From Phoronis ovalis (taxonomy: Eukaryota > Phoronida > Phoronidae): a DNA stretch of 10,192 bases. Positions within the stretch are counted from its first letter, which is position 1; each line of letters opens with the position of its first letter. The position numbers were made by a program, and so were the translations under genes. Shown here piece after piece: positions 7,844 to 10,192 of this stretch. A model generated the notes under the pieces. The model saw only the letters and a program-made list of their open reading frames with translations. It was not told where the DNA came from and did not search any database. Where the stretch lies: contig JAOXYB010066634.1 in NCBI GenBank assembly GCA_028565635.1, positions 1 to 10,192 of the forward strand, written 5' to 3'.

Positions 7844-8753
7844 CTTCATGGATATAAAAATACACTTGACAATTTACAATTGACAAAATAACAAAAATTA
7901 TATTCAATTACATTCTACTTTATTTTTTGTTATAAAAAGAAATACATGTACTACATTTTAAAGCATATGTTTTTTGTATTCTTTTTCCCAAAAATAGTCA
8001 GTATTATATTGCAAAGCATCCTACATACAATTTGGAATTACACCAGTGTGGAATATTGTCAGCATCGCAGATATTTTCCTTTTAAACTTTAGTAATATAT
8101 TGTAGTGTGCTTTAAAATTGTTTCTCTATTCTGACACACAGACATCTTTTTCTTATTATATACAGACGTCCGTGGATTTTTTTTTTGAAGTTTATGGCAG
8201 CAGTCGATACGGTCAGTTAATAGATCGGCAATGATTCTGTTTGCTAGCACGACGCTATCTAATTTCTGCATGCTCGATGATTCTGTATAGTCGACATTAC
8301 AACGGAGATCCATGGTATTTTACTTATGTGTTGTCTGCTTATCATTAAATTTACAAGTCTGGCAAAGCAGAAGGTTAAATTAACAATTGTCAATACCGAA
8401 TTCATTCCTCTTTCTATTACAGTTGTGCAAAAAAACTCGTTAATTAATTGTTCAATCGCACCATTGACATCTAGTTTGTGAATAATGTACAAATGAAGTT
8501 TGTTTGTCGTTGTGATTTAGATTATGTTTGAATCCAATTCCAAAACATGTCTGTACATCTAAAATGCATATTTTTTCCAATATTAAAATGAAGTTGTCCT
8601 AATTGCGCGCTTTCTTATCTATTAGATATATTAGTGTTAGGTACTGTTTATTGCTTGCTGATCTTACTGATATGCATAAAGATGTTCCTTTAGCTGTAGA
8701 TTGAAAACGGTTATATAACTCGAAATAAAATTTTCCGTGTGTACTTGCAACAG
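7844..8753. other. AT-rich intergenic stretch with no supported gene
   Basis: This lies between the CERK polyadenylation signal and the exon-like frame at 8754. It is AT-rich with many homopolymer runs. Minus-strand open frames occur here (for example from an ATG at 8311-8313 in good Kozak context, 74 codons), but none resembles a known protein or shows a clear splice partner. I see no RNA gene or repeat family. Confidence 0.4.
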
Positions 8754-9050
8754 GTCACAGTCAAGTCGGATGGCGAAAACATAGAACATGAGGAGATGGA
8801 AGATGTCAAACTTTCGGAACAACCAATCATTACAACTGTTATTCCAGCAAGCATGAATACGAGCACTTGTATTACAATTGCTTTTAATCGCGGTACCGAC
8901 CCAATGCCTGTAGTAGAATTTAGCGTATTGGGTCACATCCCATATCTCTCATATGTTTCACGTCTGTGTTGCGTTGCTTTTTTGTCTATTAAAGTAATTC
9001 CAGGTGCACCGGGTACTATTATTTTTCGATATGTACACAAAAACACTTGA
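8754..9050 (+). CDS. Unidentified exon-like open frame, possible terminal exon
   Basis: An acceptor-like ttgcaacag ends at 8753, and the frame then stays open for 98 codons to TGA at 9048-9050. The first part is acidic (SDGENIEHEEMEDVKLSEQ). The later part is hydrophobic with a cysteine pair (SRLCCVAFLSIKVIPG), which could be a weak membrane segment. Base composition is less AT-rich than its flanks. I recognise no domain. No upstream exon, start codon or nearby AATAAA is evident, so it may be a single exon of a gene outside the window, a retained fragment, or chance. Confidence 0.27.
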   Translation, partial: VTVKSDGENIEHEEMEDVKLSEQPIITTVIPASMNTSTCITIAFNRGTDPMPVVEFSVLGHIPYLSYVSRLCCVAFLSIKVIPGAPGTIIFRYVHKNT

Positions 9051-10192
9051 ACTCGTGTGTGCCGGACCTTGTCTCATTTTAATGTTAAAACATGTAAAGT
9101 CTATGTCACAGTTTTTTGAAATACATATTTAATAACCTATTTCCGAGAAAAATATTACCGATATATTTTAGTAAAGCCAAAGTGAAAACGGAATATTTAC
9201 CATTCTAAATTTGCGCATTTTGAATTTTCTAATGATAGATTTTTTTTTTAAATGTTTTATGTTCCTGTGTTAAATCGCGGACCAAAATATGAACGACAGG
9301 GTGCCACCTACATCTCATTCATTTGGACTACAAGAAATTATAAGGTTCCGTTTGGTAATTTTCAAAAGTTCAAGGAAGCCTTATTTCGCGTAGTCAGTCG
9401 ACACTAAAAAAAGAAACTGAATAAGGTATCATTTCTATTTTTAAACGTTCTAAATAATGTTTCTTTCGTAAACTACAAAATTTGTTAGTGTTATGCTTAG
9501 GAATGAAGTAAAACACAGCAAGGTTGTAAGGTATAACTCAGACTGATTTTAATTAATAATTACAAAGGTTTTATACCGAAAGAAGATTGAACCTTGACCA
9601 TGAGGTGTAAGAGCTTAATTCAGAAGCCAGAAAACATGCTTGATCAGTTCATTCATTAGATAAAAAGGTATTTATTATGAAATATCAATGAAAACTCTTG
9701 GAATTAAGTATCTGGATTCTTGTTGAAGCACGTACATCTGATTTGGTCAATGCGTAATTAAGCTTTGGCCAGTCAATGACCAATGAACTCTAATACAAAG
9801 TAACAAACATGTCCATTGATTCCGGATATCAATCAATTTTTAAGAAGGAAAAAACCAAAATGACTAAATGATCAATACAACATTAGTGATCATGTAAAAT
9901 ATAAACCAACTGCTACTCAAACCTCTCCGCTAAATGATATTGCCCTTTTGTACGAATAAATTGATACACCACCTCCCAGCTTAACATGTTACATCATACC
10001 CGTTCTATTGGGGAGTACTCGAAAGAGCTCAGTCATGTTTCCCGTAGGTGTCTGGTAATCTCTCAGTTGGCATAAGGATACAATTAATTTTCCCATCCAC
10101 CTCAATGGTAACATGTTGCCTTCTAGTAAATAGACTAACTCTTCGCGGAAAATTCTGTTCAGTCACAAATAAAGATAATCATGTCTCATGCC
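9051..10192. other. Downstream AT-rich region with nothing recognisable
   Basis: There is no open frame of useful length, splice-bounded exon, RNA gene or mobile element that I can support. The only structure seen is an imperfect inverted repeat at 9519-9596, with caaggtt facing aaccttg and ggtataa facing tttatacc. Confidence 0.45.
9519..9596. repeat. Small imperfect inverted repeat
   Basis: Outer caaggtt (9519-9525) matches aaccttg (9590-9596) and inner ggtataa matches tttatacc, around an AT-rich centre (ttaattaataattaca). It could be a remnant of a short foldback element or chance. Confidence 0.3.

Noticed and set aside
8089-8492. Two overlapping minus-strand open frames of 74 and 77 codons, one with a good Kozak ATG.
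   Set aside because: No recognised domain, no convincing splice sites, and low-complexity lysine/asparagine-rich ends. Not better than chance without expression data.

Overview
This is AT-rich eukaryotic nuclear DNA with spliceosomal introns. It contains no bacterial operon, CRISPR or tRNA signals. The protein encoded and the many short introns fit an invertebrate animal. The frequent acatgta-type words and the palindromic mini-transposons suggest a lophotrochozoan, perhaps a bivalve mollusc. The species assignment is inference.

The dominant content is one complete-looking plus-strand gene for a ceramide kinase (CERK), in eleven coding exons from an ATG at 887 to a TAG at 7785-7787. Every exon junction keeps frame, and the joined coding sequence is 1434 nt (477 residues). 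The protein has an N-terminal PH-like region (about residues 8-113) and a diacylglycerol-kinase-type catalytic domain with GGDG, PGGTGN, GYGFYGD and SDGE motifs. It ends with a C-terminal strand containing FARG. An AATAAA lies about 50 nt after the stop. Two features depart from vertebrate CERK: the cysteine-rich linker is absent, and the usual DGxxD motif reads LGVMG.

Layout: 1-439 has nothing secure. 440-667 holds two possible terminal exons of an unrecognised upstream gene, closely followed by AATAAA. 887-7787 is CERK. Its first coding intron (1026-2397) contains a diverged palindromic element (1117-1399) and a 37-bp direct repeat pair. Its sixth intron (4053-5214) contains a clear 328-bp hairpin MITE. 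The seventh intron (5371-6366) contains a 17-bp tandem duplication and an open frame of unknown meaning. 7844-8753 is AT-rich intergenic sequence. 8754-9050 is an unidentified exon-like open frame. 9051-10192 shows nothing recognisable beyond a small inverted repeat.

The CERK product would phosphorylate ceramide to ceramide-1-phosphate at Golgi or plasma membranes. No other gene here has an obvious functional link to it.
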